Source: FEN-1297 sp964498065 | GTDB taxonomy: Bacteria > Bacteroidota > Ignavibacteria > Ignavibacteriales > Ignavibacteriaceae | Reading direction: 5' to 3' | DNA: 64,000 nt | Assembly (NCBI GenBank): GCA_964498065.1 | Contig: CAZCFZ010000011.1 | Span: 1-64,000, forward strand | Part shown: positions 9,683-17,131 of the stretch, piece by piece | How positions within the stretch are numbered: position 1 is the first letter of the stretch | Layout of the letters: each line of letters starts with the position of its first letter | The notes under the pieces: generated by a model | The model's input: the letters and a program-made list of their open reading frames with translations, nothing else | Database searches by the model: none | What the model was told of the DNA's origin: nothing | Program-made: the position numbers and the translations under genes

Positions 9683-10337
9683 TTACAACTCTAAATTTCT
9701 TAATAACTAAAGTTTCACCATAATCCTTTTTAGAGTCTTCTCTTTTAGTTATTCTCTGCCCGGATAACTTATCCAGGAAAATAAGTATATGACTGTTCAA
9801 GAGAATGAATTCTTCCTGGATCCCGTAAAAAATTCCCTCCAATAATTCATCAAAAAAATATTTTTCTTCTCTTGAAATTTCCCTGTTAATATCCAGATTA
9901 AAAACTCTTTGGAAAAATATATTAAGAGCTGAAAAATTTATAAGTACGGGTTCTTCGAAATAATTAATATTTTCAACCTTTACCGAAAGGTCCGCAATAA
10001 TTTTTTTGTTCGGATTACCCTCTTTGATTTCTTTAATTACATTGTAATTAAGTACATTTATCTCTTCAAAATTTACAAGGTCAATTACGGTATTAAATTC
10101 AATATTGGACAGAATAAATCCTAGGAATAATTTTTCCCCGGTTATGTATCTAAATTCTTTTAGTTTCCACCTGACACTATTTAAGAATTTAAATGCAGGT
10201 GAAATATCCGCAGAATCATGCTGAACAACTTTTCGGGCATAAGCAGAACCTAAGAAAGTCCCGAAATTTGATGCATGACCACCGTGCGAATAGTCGCTTT
10301 TTGTCGATATATTGTTAATTTTTTCAAGCATGCTCAT
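9672..10337 (-). CDS. Conserved-looking hypothetical protein, 221 aa
   Basis: I do not recognise this family. The protein has no signal peptide or membrane helix. A polar N-terminus (about 1-40, His/Gly/Ser-rich) is followed by an alternating alpha/beta region with many Asn, Ile and Phe residues. The start ATG 10337 follows GAGG by 4 nt; ATG 10331 two codons on is also possible. It lies 46 nt after the REC-DHp gene and overlaps the histidine kinase start by 11 nt, so translation of the two is probably coupled. That placement suggests a role in the same signalling unit. It could be a sensor or adaptor domain too diverged to identify by eye. Confidence 0.7.
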   Translation of the reverse strand: MSMLEKINNISTKSDYSHGGHASNFGTFLGSAYARKVVQHDSADISPAFKFLNSVRWKLKEFRYITGEKLFLGFILSNIEFNTVIDLVNFEEINVLNYNVIKEIKEGNPNKKIIADLSVKVENINYFEEPVLINFSALNIFFQRVFNLDINREISREEKYFFDELLEGIFYGIQEEFILLNSHILIFLDKLSGQRITKREDSKKDYGETLVIKKFRVVNVE

Positions 10338-10384
10338 TATTCCTCAACTTATAATCGAAAAAAACCGGTAATAAGTTAAGGATC

Positions 10385-11038
10385 TCAGTCTAATTTTAGC
10401 ATTTTATTATCTGAAGAATAGCTGATAACTTGCGGATTTTGAAGGTGGGTAAGGTCGTTTGCTAAGGTTTTTATTCTTTCGATTGATTGATTGATTATAA
10501 ATAACTCTTCCTCGAAGGATGATTTTTTGGCTCCCAGGTCATCTTCAATGTTTTTGATGGAAACCAGCAAGCTGCTAAGCGGATTGTTTATTTTGTGCCC
10601 TATTGTACACGCCATTTCAATAAGGGCCTTGTTGTGCTCAATATTTTTCAATTCGTTTTGAAGATTATGAATTCTAATTCCCGATCTTATTCTGGCAAGC
10701 AATTCCTGATTTTGTACCGGCTTAACTAAAAAGTCGTCTGCGCCGATATCGAGGCCTGTAACTCTATCTTTAAGTGATGCACGCGCAGTTAGAATAATGA
10801 AATAAATGAGTTTATAATTTTCATCCTTTTTAATAATATTACAAAGTTCAAGCCCGTCCATAATAGGCATTGTCCAATCTGCAAGAATAACTTCGGGCAT
10901 TACATTATTCAACATATCGTATGCATCTTTTCCGTTGGAAGATGTATATACCTGATAATTATTTTTTGTTAAAAGTTTATTTAGAATAAACAAAGTATCG
11001 TTATCGTCTTCAACGACTAAAATTTTATTCTTATTCAA
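10385..11038 (-). CDS. Response regulator with C-terminal DHp-like domain (REC-DHp, no ATPase domain)
   Basis: Residues 1-120 are a full receiver: acidic pair E10-D11-D12, phosphoacceptor D54 (LADWTMPIMDG), conserved Thr in LTARA and Lys in VKPVQ. Residues about 135-200 form a helical hairpin with His148 in IGHKINNPLSSLL, the H-box pattern of histidine-kinase dimerization domains. The chain then stops, with no ATP-binding domain. It may act as a dimer that passes phosphate or binds a kinase. The start is TTG 11038, overlapping the TGA of the preceding receiver gene as TTGA; no in-frame ATG exists before the receiver fold. It sits between the stator operon and the PAS kinase. Confidence 0.85.
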   Translation of the reverse strand: MNKNKILVVEDDNDTLFILNKLLTKNNYQVYTSSNGKDAYDMLNNVMPEVILADWTMPIMDGLELCNIIKKDENYKLIYFIILTARASLKDRVTGLDIGADDFLVKPVQNQELLARIRSGIRIHNLQNELKNIEHNKALIEMACTIGHKINNPLSSLLVSIKNIEDDLGAKKSSFEEELFIINQSIERIKTLANDLTHLQNPQVISYSSDNKMLKLD

Positions 11039-11427
11039 TTTCCCACGTACCTATTTACTTTATTAATTAGATAATTAAAATCAACAATCGGTTTTGTAAT
11101 AAAATCTTCCGCCAGACTTTCTTTTAAAAAATCTTTTTCCTCCCAATCTGGCCAGTATGCTGAAACCAATAAAATAGGAGGATGATTTATTCCTTCTCTC
11201 TGTTTAATAAAACTGGATAAACCAATTCCGTCTATTTTCTTACCCATAAGATAAGTATTCTTCAAATTTATATCCATGATAATCAGATTAATATTGTTTA
11301 ATTTCAACTGCTCGATAACTGCATCACCATTATCTTGAATTATGCAATTGAAACCGCTTTTTTTAAAAATGTATTTATAAAAATCGATAGAAAAAGGATC
11401 ATCTTCTATTATAAGAATATTTTTCAT
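11035..11427 (-). CDS. Single-domain response regulator
   Basis: A 130-aa stand-alone receiver with acidic residues E8-D9-D10, phosphoacceptor D52 (IIMDINL), a Ser in VSAYW where many receivers have Thr, and the conserved Lys in ITKP. The loop after D52 is longer than in CheY (LKNTYLMGKKIDGIGL). There is no output domain, so it must act by protein contact or phosphate transfer. It overlaps motB by an ATGA and is followed by REC-DHp through a TTGA overlap, so motA, motB and these receivers are probably co-translated. A role in stator control is possible from position alone. Confidence 0.88.
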   Translation of the reverse strand: MKNILIIEDDPFSIDFYKYIFKKSGFNCIIQDNGDAVIEQLKLNNINLIIMDINLKNTYLMGKKIDGIGLSSFIKQREGINHPPILLVSAYWPDWEEKDFLKESLAEDFITKPIVDFNYLINKVNRYVGN

Positions 11428-12197
11428 TTTTCATCTTCCAGGTATTTTACAATTATACTGATTCTTCTATTAACAAAACTATAGGGATGGGCAGGATCAC
11501 GAAGACGCCGGTCTGCATAACCCCTCACCTGATCAATCTGCTTTTCAGACAATTCGCCGGATATAAGCGCACGCCTCGCGGAATTTGCCCTGTCGGCGCT
11601 CAGCTCAAAATTTGTATAGCCCATCGAGCCCCCCATGTATGGCCGTGCATCGGTATGACCTTCTATAATAATTTTATTCGGCAGCTTTGAAAGCTGATCT
11701 CCAATCTTCCTTAACAGCAACTCGGCTTCCTTAGTCAACTTTGCAGTGCCTATTTCAAAAAATAAATCTTTAGACGAATCCAATAATTCTATTTTTAAGC
11801 CGTCTTTAACAAATTCAATTTTAATCTGACCGACTATATTTTTAAAAGTTGGGTCGAGAGAAAGTTCGCCGAGAATTTTTTCACCCATTGCTTTAAGAAT
11901 TTCCACTTCCTTTTCATGAGAATTTGGAATCGCAGGCTTTTGAGGTACTTTAAATGTGGGAGAATCTGCTCCTATAAGACTCTTGCCTTTATTGGAAAAA
12001 CCAATCGGATTTTTAAAATAGTTAGCCACCAATTGTTTCACATTTTGATCCTGGCTTAGCACCCATAAAACAATAAATAAAGCCATCATAGCTGTTACGA
12101 AATCTGCATATGCAACTTTCCAGGCGCCGCCATGATGGCTTCCGTGTTTTTTAACTTTTTTTATTATTCTCGGAGGAAGATCATTACTGTTGGACAC
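11424..12197 (-). CDS. motB: Flagellar stator protein MotB (E. coli-type)
   Basis: Forms the ion channel with MotA and anchors the stator to peptidoglycan. The single membrane helix begins AYADFVTAMMALFIVLWVLS with the ion-carrying D32, the same residue number as E. coli MotB. The C-terminal OmpA-like domain carries IEGHTDARPY and the FELSADRANSARRAL peptidoglycan-binding motif. The basic N-terminus and the TAMMA/VLWVLS pattern are those of proton-type MotB. The start is GTG 12197 behind a good AGGAG, three nt after motA. A receiver gene overlaps its stop. It is one of two MotB proteins in this locus. Confidence 0.95.
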   Translation of the reverse strand: MSNSNDLPPRIIKKVKKHGSHHGGAWKVAYADFVTAMMALFIVLWVLSQDQNVKQLVANYFKNPIGFSNKGKSLIGADSPTFKVPQKPAIPNSHEKEVEILKAMGEKILGELSLDPTFKNIVGQIKIEFVKDGLKIELLDSSKDLFFEIGTAKLTKEAELLLRKIGDQLSKLPNKIIIEGHTDARPYMGGSMGYTNFELSADRANSARRALISGELSEKQIDQVRGYADRRLRDPAHPYSFVNRRISIIVKYLEDEK

Positions 12198-12199
12198 AA

Positions 12200-13054
12200 T
12201 TAACTCCTACCTCTAACATAATCTTCCAATTCGCTGAATGTAGGACGTTCATCGGAAAAGATTGTTCTCCTTGCAATTTCAATTGCTATTATAGGCGGAT
12301 TGCCTTTAGCATATGCAACTATACACGCTTTTATTGTTTGAAAGGCTCTTGTTTTATTTTCTATATTATGTTCTATATTTGCTGCTAGAGGATTAACAAA
12401 ACCGTATGAGAGAAGTACACCTAAAAAAGTTCCCACCAATGCTGCAGCAACATGGTGACCAACAACCTCCGCCCCTTTATCAATAGAAGCCATTGTAACA
12501 ATAATTCCCAGAACGGCAGCGACAATTCCAAGTCCCGGCAGCGAATCACCGACCCTTGAGAGCGACGCCGGAACAGGCTTGGATTCGATTTCGAATGTTT
12601 CAATTTCTGTATCAATCAGTTCCTCAAGTTCATGAGGTGGAATTCCGCCTGAAAGCATAACCTTCATCGTATCCGAAAAAAAATTACTGAGCATTTCATT
12701 GTTAACAAACTTTTTATTCGTAGAAAGAATATCGCTCTCTTTCGGGTTTTCAATATGCTTTTCAATAGCCAGCAGGCCGTCTCTTTGGGCTACCAGAAAT
12801 AGTTCGTTGAAGGACTTCAGCAATTCCAGGTAATCTTTTTTATTAAAATGATTGGGTATAACCGATTTGGGAATTTCTGCAATTATTTTTTTAAGAAGCG
12901 AAAGCGGAGACGATATCAATATACTGCCTATTGCAGCACCTACTATAATAATAAATTCCGAATATTGTAAAAGTAGAAAGAGATTTCCTCCGGCTAATAA
13001 AAAACCGGCTACTATAGCCAGAATTACAACGAGCAGACCTATAATTACAAACAT
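12200..13054 (-). CDS. motA: Flagellar stator protein MotA (E. coli-type)
   Basis: A 284-aa inner-membrane stator subunit with four membrane helices. Helix 1 is MFVIIGLLVVILAIVAGFLL, and the large cytoplasmic loop holds RDGLLAIEKHIENPKESDI. Helices 3 and 4 include PGLGIVAAVLGIIVTM and AALVGTFLGVLLSYGFVNPLA, and the conserved tail is SDERPTFSELEDYVR. These features match E. coli MotA closely, unlike the shorter PomA-type protein at 15101-15880. It starts at ATG 13054 one base after the REC-HPt stop and is followed by motB after two bases. Confidence 0.95.
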   Translation of the reverse strand: MFVIIGLLVVILAIVAGFLLAGGNLFLLLQYSEFIIIVGAAIGSILISSPLSLLKKIIAEIPKSVIPNHFNKKDYLELLKSFNELFLVAQRDGLLAIEKHIENPKESDILSTNKKFVNNEMLSNFFSDTMKVMLSGGIPPHELEELIDTEIETFEIESKPVPASLSRVGDSLPGLGIVAAVLGIIVTMASIDKGAEVVGHHVAAALVGTFLGVLLSYGFVNPLAANIEHNIENKTRAFQTIKACIVAYAKGNPPIIAIEIARRTIFSDERPTFSELEDYVRGRS

Positions 13055-13055
13055 A

Positions 13056-13781
13056 TTATCTTTCTATTAGAGAATTTGATTCTGCTATTTCTTCAACTAA
13101 AGAGAAAATTTGATCGCACATTAATCTTATTTGTTCCCAATTTACATGCGCTCCCGAAATCTGATCTTCTATTACTACGCCTAGGACACTCAATTGCGAA
13201 TAGCCTATTGTGCTGCCTGTTCCCCTAATTTCATGTGCGATATTTCTAATACTCTCCTTATCATGTATCTGCAGTCCGTGTTTTAATGCTTTCTTCTTTT
13301 TCGGGAAAGTTTGTAAAAACATAGTCAGCAAATGCTTTTGTATATCTTCTTTTTTAAGAGCAGGCAATAATGTTTCATTCTTTAGTTTTGGAAGAAAATC
13401 TTCACCCAAAAGTTCATTTATATTTTTCAATATAATTTCTTTCTTTAACGGTTTGGATATTACCCGATCGGCACCTGCTTCAATTGCAGCCAGAACATTG
13501 GATCTATTTGTGTTCCCGCTTATTACTATAACGGGAATAGTTTTATGATTTTCCAAAACCTTAATTACCTGCAGCATCTTAACGCCGTCGAAATTCGGCA
13601 TCATTAAATCGAGGAAAATCAGCGCGGGATTATGCTCCGCTATTTTCTGAATCCCGTCTAGTCCGTCGTGGCTTGTAATAACATTAACATGATAGTTGCT
13701 AAAAAATTTTTTTAATGATTGACATATTATATCCGAATCATCGACTACTAAAATGGTATTATTATCGTGATTATCATTCAT
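13056..13781 (-). CDS. Receiver-HPt phosphotransfer protein
   Basis: Residues 1-125 form a receiver with D14-D15 and phosphoacceptor D58 (IFLDLMMPNFDG), Ser in VISGN and Lys in ISKPL. Residues about 145-240 form an HPt domain with His183 in IAHEIRGTGSTIGY, as in ArcB/BarA-type phosphotransferases. Such a protein can accept phosphate at the Asp and hand it on or back through the His. The start overlaps csrA by 8 nt and the stop touches motA, so it is in the csrA-motA transcription unit. Together with the PAS kinase and free receivers downstream it could build a multistep relay. Partners are inferred. Confidence 0.88.
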   Translation of the reverse strand: MNDNHDNNTILVVDDSDIICQSLKKFFSNYHVNVITSHDGLDGIQKIAEHNPALIFLDLMMPNFDGVKMLQVIKVLENHKTIPVIVISGNTNRSNVLAAIEAGADRVISKPLKKEIILKNINELLGEDFLPKLKNETLLPALKKEDIQKHLLTMFLQTFPKKKKALKHGLQIHDKESIRNIAHEIRGTGSTIGYSQLSVLGVVIEDQISGAHVNWEQIRLMCDQIFSLVEEIAESNSLIER

Positions 13782-14028
13782 TATTAATTTTCCTAATCTT
13801 GTTTAGTTTAAGTTTGGATAAATCGGCAGCTTTTTTATGTTTACCCGATTGCGAGGCTTCAATTGTAACTTGTTTGATGTTTTCATAGATCTCTCCGCGA
13901 AAAATTTCGACATCTGAAGGAGCTGAGAATCCAAGCTTAACCTGGCCTTCCGATACGGCCAGTATTTTAATTGTTACATCCGGACCGATTTTTATTTCTT
14001 CGTCTATTTTTCGAGTTAATATTAACAT
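13774..14028 (-). CDS. csrA: Carbon storage/translational regulator CsrA
   Basis: RNA-binding homodimer that represses translation by binding GGA motifs near ribosome sites. The diagnostic start MLILTRKIDEEIKIG and core IKILAVSEGQVKLGFSAP are present, with the RGEIYE motif near the RNA-binding surface. At 84 aa it is longer than E. coli CsrA and has a basic Lys-rich tail (about 62-84). It lies 15 nt after fliW, the usual partner pair in which FliW antagonises CsrA according to flagellin supply. It overlaps the REC-HPt gene by 8 nt. A candidate target hairpin is seen in the flgE leader. Confidence 0.96.
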   Translation of the reverse strand: MLILTRKIDEEIKIGPDVTIKILAVSEGQVKLGFSAPSDVEIFRGEIYENIKQVTIEASQSGKHKKAADLSKLKLNKIRKINNE

Positions 14029-14043
14029 ATTAATTCCGGTTTA

Positions 14044-14424
14044 TCATTCTTTAAAAAGAGAATATTTAATAGGATATTTTTCCGAGTCCAAAATTTTTTG
14101 GAAGCCTGTTCTTGTTGTTTGATTTATATATACGGGTGCTTTTAAGTTTACAGTTGTTTTTAAAATATCTTGATTCATAGTAACTATGCCGAAAGGCTCG
14201 CAGTCTTTCTCTTCATGATATTTGTCGTCAATTACTCTAATGCCTATTAGCGGGAAAGCTATTTCCGGTGAGTCGATCGAATTTAACCAATAAAAAAGCT
14301 CGCCGTCTATTTTGATGAACAGATATTTTTTCTGCTGTTCAAAACCGAAAATACCGTTTGCAAAATATATAATATGCTCAGCAGTATATTCTATTTCGCC
14401 AAATTGGTTTGTTCTAATTTTCAT
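14044..14424 (-). CDS. fliW: Flagellar assembly factor FliW
   Basis: About 126 aa with the FliW signatures YFANGIFGFEQQKKYLF near the N-terminus, DSPEIAFPLI in the middle and VNLKAPVYIN towards the end. FliW binds flagellin and CsrA and links filament assembly to translation. I start at ATG 14424 (MKIRTNQFG), six nt after the motB stop. A GTG at 14433 in the same frame would add three residues and overlap the motB stop, with no better ribosome site. It is followed directly by csrA. Confidence 0.95.
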   Translation of the reverse strand: MKIRTNQFGEIEYTAEHIIYFANGIFGFEQQKKYLFIKIDGELFYWLNSIDSPEIAFPLIGIRVIDDKYHEEKDCEPFGIVTMNQDILKTTVNLKAPVYINQTTRTGFQKILDSEKYPIKYSLFKE

Positions 14425-14429
14425 ATATA

Positions 14430-15245
14430 TCACTTTTTTATTATTACAATATCTACTCTTCTGTTATTAGCGCGCCCTAAAGCCGTACTATTTGAATCAA
14501 TCGGCCGGTATTCCGAATAACCGACAATTGAGATTTTTTCAGGGGGTAAATCTTCATTATGAATTAAGAAATACGCCGTATTAAGTGCCCTTGTTACCGA
14601 AAGATGCCAATTGGAAGGAAAGCTTGGAGTATTTATCGGTACATCATCGGTATGCCCTTCAATTCTAATATCATTAGGTAATGATTTCAAAATTACAGCT
14701 AATCTATCCAATACCAGCAAGGAACTGCTTGTTAAATCGGCACTGCCCGATTTAAATAAAATATCATCAAGTATATGAATAGTAATTCCTCTTTTATTTT
14801 GCTCCAGCATAATGGAATTATTATAATGATATTTGTTTATAAGCTGCATAAGTTTGCTCTTTAATAAATCATTGTTACCAATTTTAGAAGGAGCAACAGC
14901 ACTTTTAACGCTTATGGTTTTTGTATGATTGCCGAAAACATCACCTACGGCGGAAATTATTCTTTTATACTTATTAGCATCTATATTCGAAATTGCATAC
15001 AAAATAATAAAAAGCCCCAGTAATAAAGTTATTAAATCGGCATAAGTTATAAGGTACCTGTCTTTTTCACCGCTTTCATGAAAAGGAGATTCTTCAGGAT
15101 CTAATAACCCGTCATTTCTAATTGTTCTCTTTGTGGTAATAGGCTTAAAAGTCTTGCTTTTACTAACGAGGGAATCTCCCCGCTCTGCAGTGCCAACGTA
15201 CCTTCCAGAGAAATCTCCATCATATGTTTTTCTTCCAAATGACAT
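14430..15245 (-). CDS. motB: Second MotB-type stator protein (PomB/MotS-like)
   Basis: A membrane helix with the ion-binding Asp in YLITYADLITLLLGLFIILY (D70 from the ATG used) is followed by a periplasmic linker and an OmpA-like domain (IEGHTDDVPINTP, WHLSVTRALNTAYFL). The ADLITLLL pattern and SNID after the helix resemble PomB/MotS and other non-E. coli MotB proteins, often sodium-linked; ion choice cannot be read with certainty. The only ATG start (15245) overlaps the motA gene by 145 nt, giving an unusually long cytoplasmic N-terminus. No in-frame ATG, GTG or TTG occurs in the rest of the overlap; an ATT at codon 42 would give a normal-length tail. Function is sure, start is not. Confidence 0.88.
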   Translation of the reverse strand: MSFGRKTYDGDFSGRYVGTAERGDSLVSKSKTFKPITTKRTIRNDGLLDPEESPFHESGEKDRYLITYADLITLLLGLFIILYAISNIDANKYKRIISAVGDVFGNHTKTISVKSAVAPSKIGNNDLLKSKLMQLINKYHYNNSIMLEQNKRGITIHILDDILFKSGSADLTSSSLLVLDRLAVILKSLPNDIRIEGHTDDVPINTPSFPSNWHLSVTRALNTAYFLIHNEDLPPEKISIVGYSEYRPIDSNSTALGRANNRRVDIVIIKK

Positions 15246-15880
15246 TTTTTTAATTTATCACCAATTGGTAACCATAAAATATTTGCACTAAAGACACCCC
15301 AAAGTGTAGCAATAAATGCTGATGCTATATTTTTAATTAAAGAGTTGGGATCTCCGCCGGCATTTGCAAGAGTCATTATTAAACCCATAACAGTACCGAT
15401 AATTCCCATAGTAGGCGCATATCCGCCCATTTTTGTGAAGATGAAGATGTTGGAAAAATGCCTTTCCTGCGTCGCTTTCATTTCCAATGCAGCAAGATTT
15501 AGTAACGAATCAGAGTCGGTTCCGTCAATTGCATATTTAACAAGTTTTTGCGGAAATAAATATTCCAATTGATTTAACCGCTTTTCAATTGCCAACAAAC
15601 CTTCTTTTCTTGATATTATCGAAAATTCTACCAAATTATTTATAAGTTCCTTCAAATTATATTTTGAAGGGAAATATGCCAGCTTTATAAGATTCCAAAC
15701 ATTTTTAAATTTTTCAAAACCGAAGCCGATTATTACCGCAGAAAAAGTTCCTCCGAAAACAATTATTAACGGAGGAATTAAAAATAATGCGCCGAATGCG
15801 CCGCCTTCTAAAAAGAATGCACCGAATATTGAAAATATCCCTAATAATAATCCTTCTAATGCTCCGATTTTTCTTTTCAT
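15101..15880 (-). CDS. motA: Second MotA-type stator protein (PomA/MotP-like)
   Basis: A 259-aa four-helix stator protein. Landmarks are FGGTFSAVIIGFGFEKFKN in the first half, the loop SRKEGLLAIEKRLNQLEY, helix 3 YAPTMGIIGTVMGLIMTLANAGG and helix 4 ASAFIATLWGVFSANILWLPIGDKL. The tail ends KARLLSLLPQREQLE, typical of PomA/MotP proteins. It is shorter and of a different subfamily from the MotA at 12200. It overlaps flgL by an ATGA and its last 48 codons overlap the ATG-started motB frame. Two stator sets in one operon suggest exchange according to ion or load. Confidence 0.93.
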   Translation of the reverse strand: MKRKIGALEGLLLGIFSIFGAFFLEGGAFGALFLIPPLIIVFGGTFSAVIIGFGFEKFKNVWNLIKLAYFPSKYNLKELINNLVEFSIISRKEGLLAIEKRLNQLEYLFPQKLVKYAIDGTDSDSLLNLAALEMKATQERHFSNIFIFTKMGGYAPTMGIIGTVMGLIMTLANAGGDPNSLIKNIASAFIATLWGVFSANILWLPIGDKLKKCHLEEKHMMEISLEGTLALQSGEIPSLVKARLLSLLPQREQLEMTGY

Positions 15881-17130
15881 AAGTAATTGAGTATCGATTG
15901 TGTTAAAACTTTTGAAGCCATTTGATATGACATTTGTAATAAAGTCTCCTGGCTTGTTAAATCAACCGATGCTTTTGCAACATCAACACCGTCTGTTTGA
16001 GATACAAGTTCCTGTAGCTGTAAAGTTTTGGTATTTAACAACGACTTAGCATTTGTAAGTCTATTTGCAATATTACCCGATTTAGAGATATTATTTATTA
16101 GTCTGTTATTAAAATCAGTAACAGCTTGCATCTGATCGGTTGTTGGTTTAATACCGGCTTTTAAATTATTACTAATATTAATTAATGTATTGAAAATATC
16201 GGTCTTCTGGTTGGTAGTAAAACTCAATGACGACGCACCGCTCTTTTCAGTAACAGCAGTCGGATCAAAATTAAAATTAATATTTTTTGAAGGCACATTT
16301 ATTTGAATTAAAGAAGGTGCTTTACCGTCAACGGACTGGAGATTTCCATTGCTGTCGAAAACCATTGATTGAGCGGCAGGTGTAGAAGTAAGCACCGAAT
16401 TATTGCTGCTGTCCAGAATATCATAAGTAAAATTATAAGTATTTGCAGCTGTTTTTGTAAAATTAGCTTTAAAAGTATATTGGTTTCCCTGTGCATCGTA
16501 AACATTTGTTTGGCTTGTTACAGTTGCACCTACAGCAGTGCCGGAATCTATGCTTCCCCCTCCGTTAACTATTGTTCCGAAAACGTCTGTTCCGCTTAAA
16601 TTAATTTGGTCGGATATATTTGGAGAAATACGAATATATTGTGCACCGGATATATTACTGTCTTTTACTTCAATAGATTTCCCGTCGGTAGTATAACCAA
16701 AAGGTGCATTCGCATTATCGGTACCGGCAAAAACATACTTACCGCCGGATTCGGTATTGGCGGAATCCATAATTAATGAAAGTGCAGAATCTATCTGTTC
16801 GGCAAAACTTCCCATATTCTGACTGTTAGCAGCATTTTGTACCTGAGTTAGGTCTGATAATACATTGGTAACCTGATCCTGTATATTTTGCAATGCTTGA
16901 GTAGAGTCATTCACAAAATCAAGGCCGCTGCTAATATTGCTAATTATGTTATTTGCCTGATTTATCTGGTTATTCCATCCTATAATATTAACCGTACCGA
17001 TCGGTGAATCTGAAGGCTTTTGAATAGTATTGCCTGAAGCAATTTCGGTTTGCAAATCGCTAACTTTGCTTTTTGTAGCCGTTAAATTATTCAAAAAGCT
17101 ATTTGTCATCATTAAGTCCGTTATTCTCAT
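15877..17130 (-). CDS. flgL: Flagellar hook-filament junction protein FlgL
   Basis: A 417-aa flagellin-like protein, secreted through the flagellar export gate and placed between FlgK and the filament. The flagellin-type N-terminal helix (MRITDLMMTNSFLNNL, then SGNTIQKPSDSPIGT) and C-terminal helix (DLTSQETLLQMSYQMASKVLTQS) are intact. The Thr/Ser/Asn-rich centre (about 160-310) is larger than in E. coli FlgL (317 aa). It follows flgK by one base and overlaps the PomA-like gene by ATGA. Confidence 0.95.
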   Translation of the reverse strand: MRITDLMMTNSFLNNLTATKSKVSDLQTEIASGNTIQKPSDSPIGTVNIIGWNNQINQANNIISNISSGLDFVNDSTQALQNIQDQVTNVLSDLTQVQNAANSQNMGSFAEQIDSALSLIMDSANTESGGKYVFAGTDNANAPFGYTTDGKSIEVKDSNISGAQYIRISPNISDQINLSGTDVFGTIVNGGGSIDSGTAVGATVTSQTNVYDAQGNQYTFKANFTKTAANTYNFTYDILDSSNNSVLTSTPAAQSMVFDSNGNLQSVDGKAPSLIQINVPSKNINFNFDPTAVTEKSGASSLSFTTNQKTDIFNTLINISNNLKAGIKPTTDQMQAVTDFNNRLINNISKSGNIANRLTNAKSLLNTKTLQLQELVSQTDGVDVAKASVDLTSQETLLQMSYQMASKVLTQSILNYL

Positions 17131-17131
17131 A

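Noticed and set aside
12421..12615. 64-codon minus-strand frame inside motA
   Set aside because: Out-of-frame shadow of conserved MotA helices.
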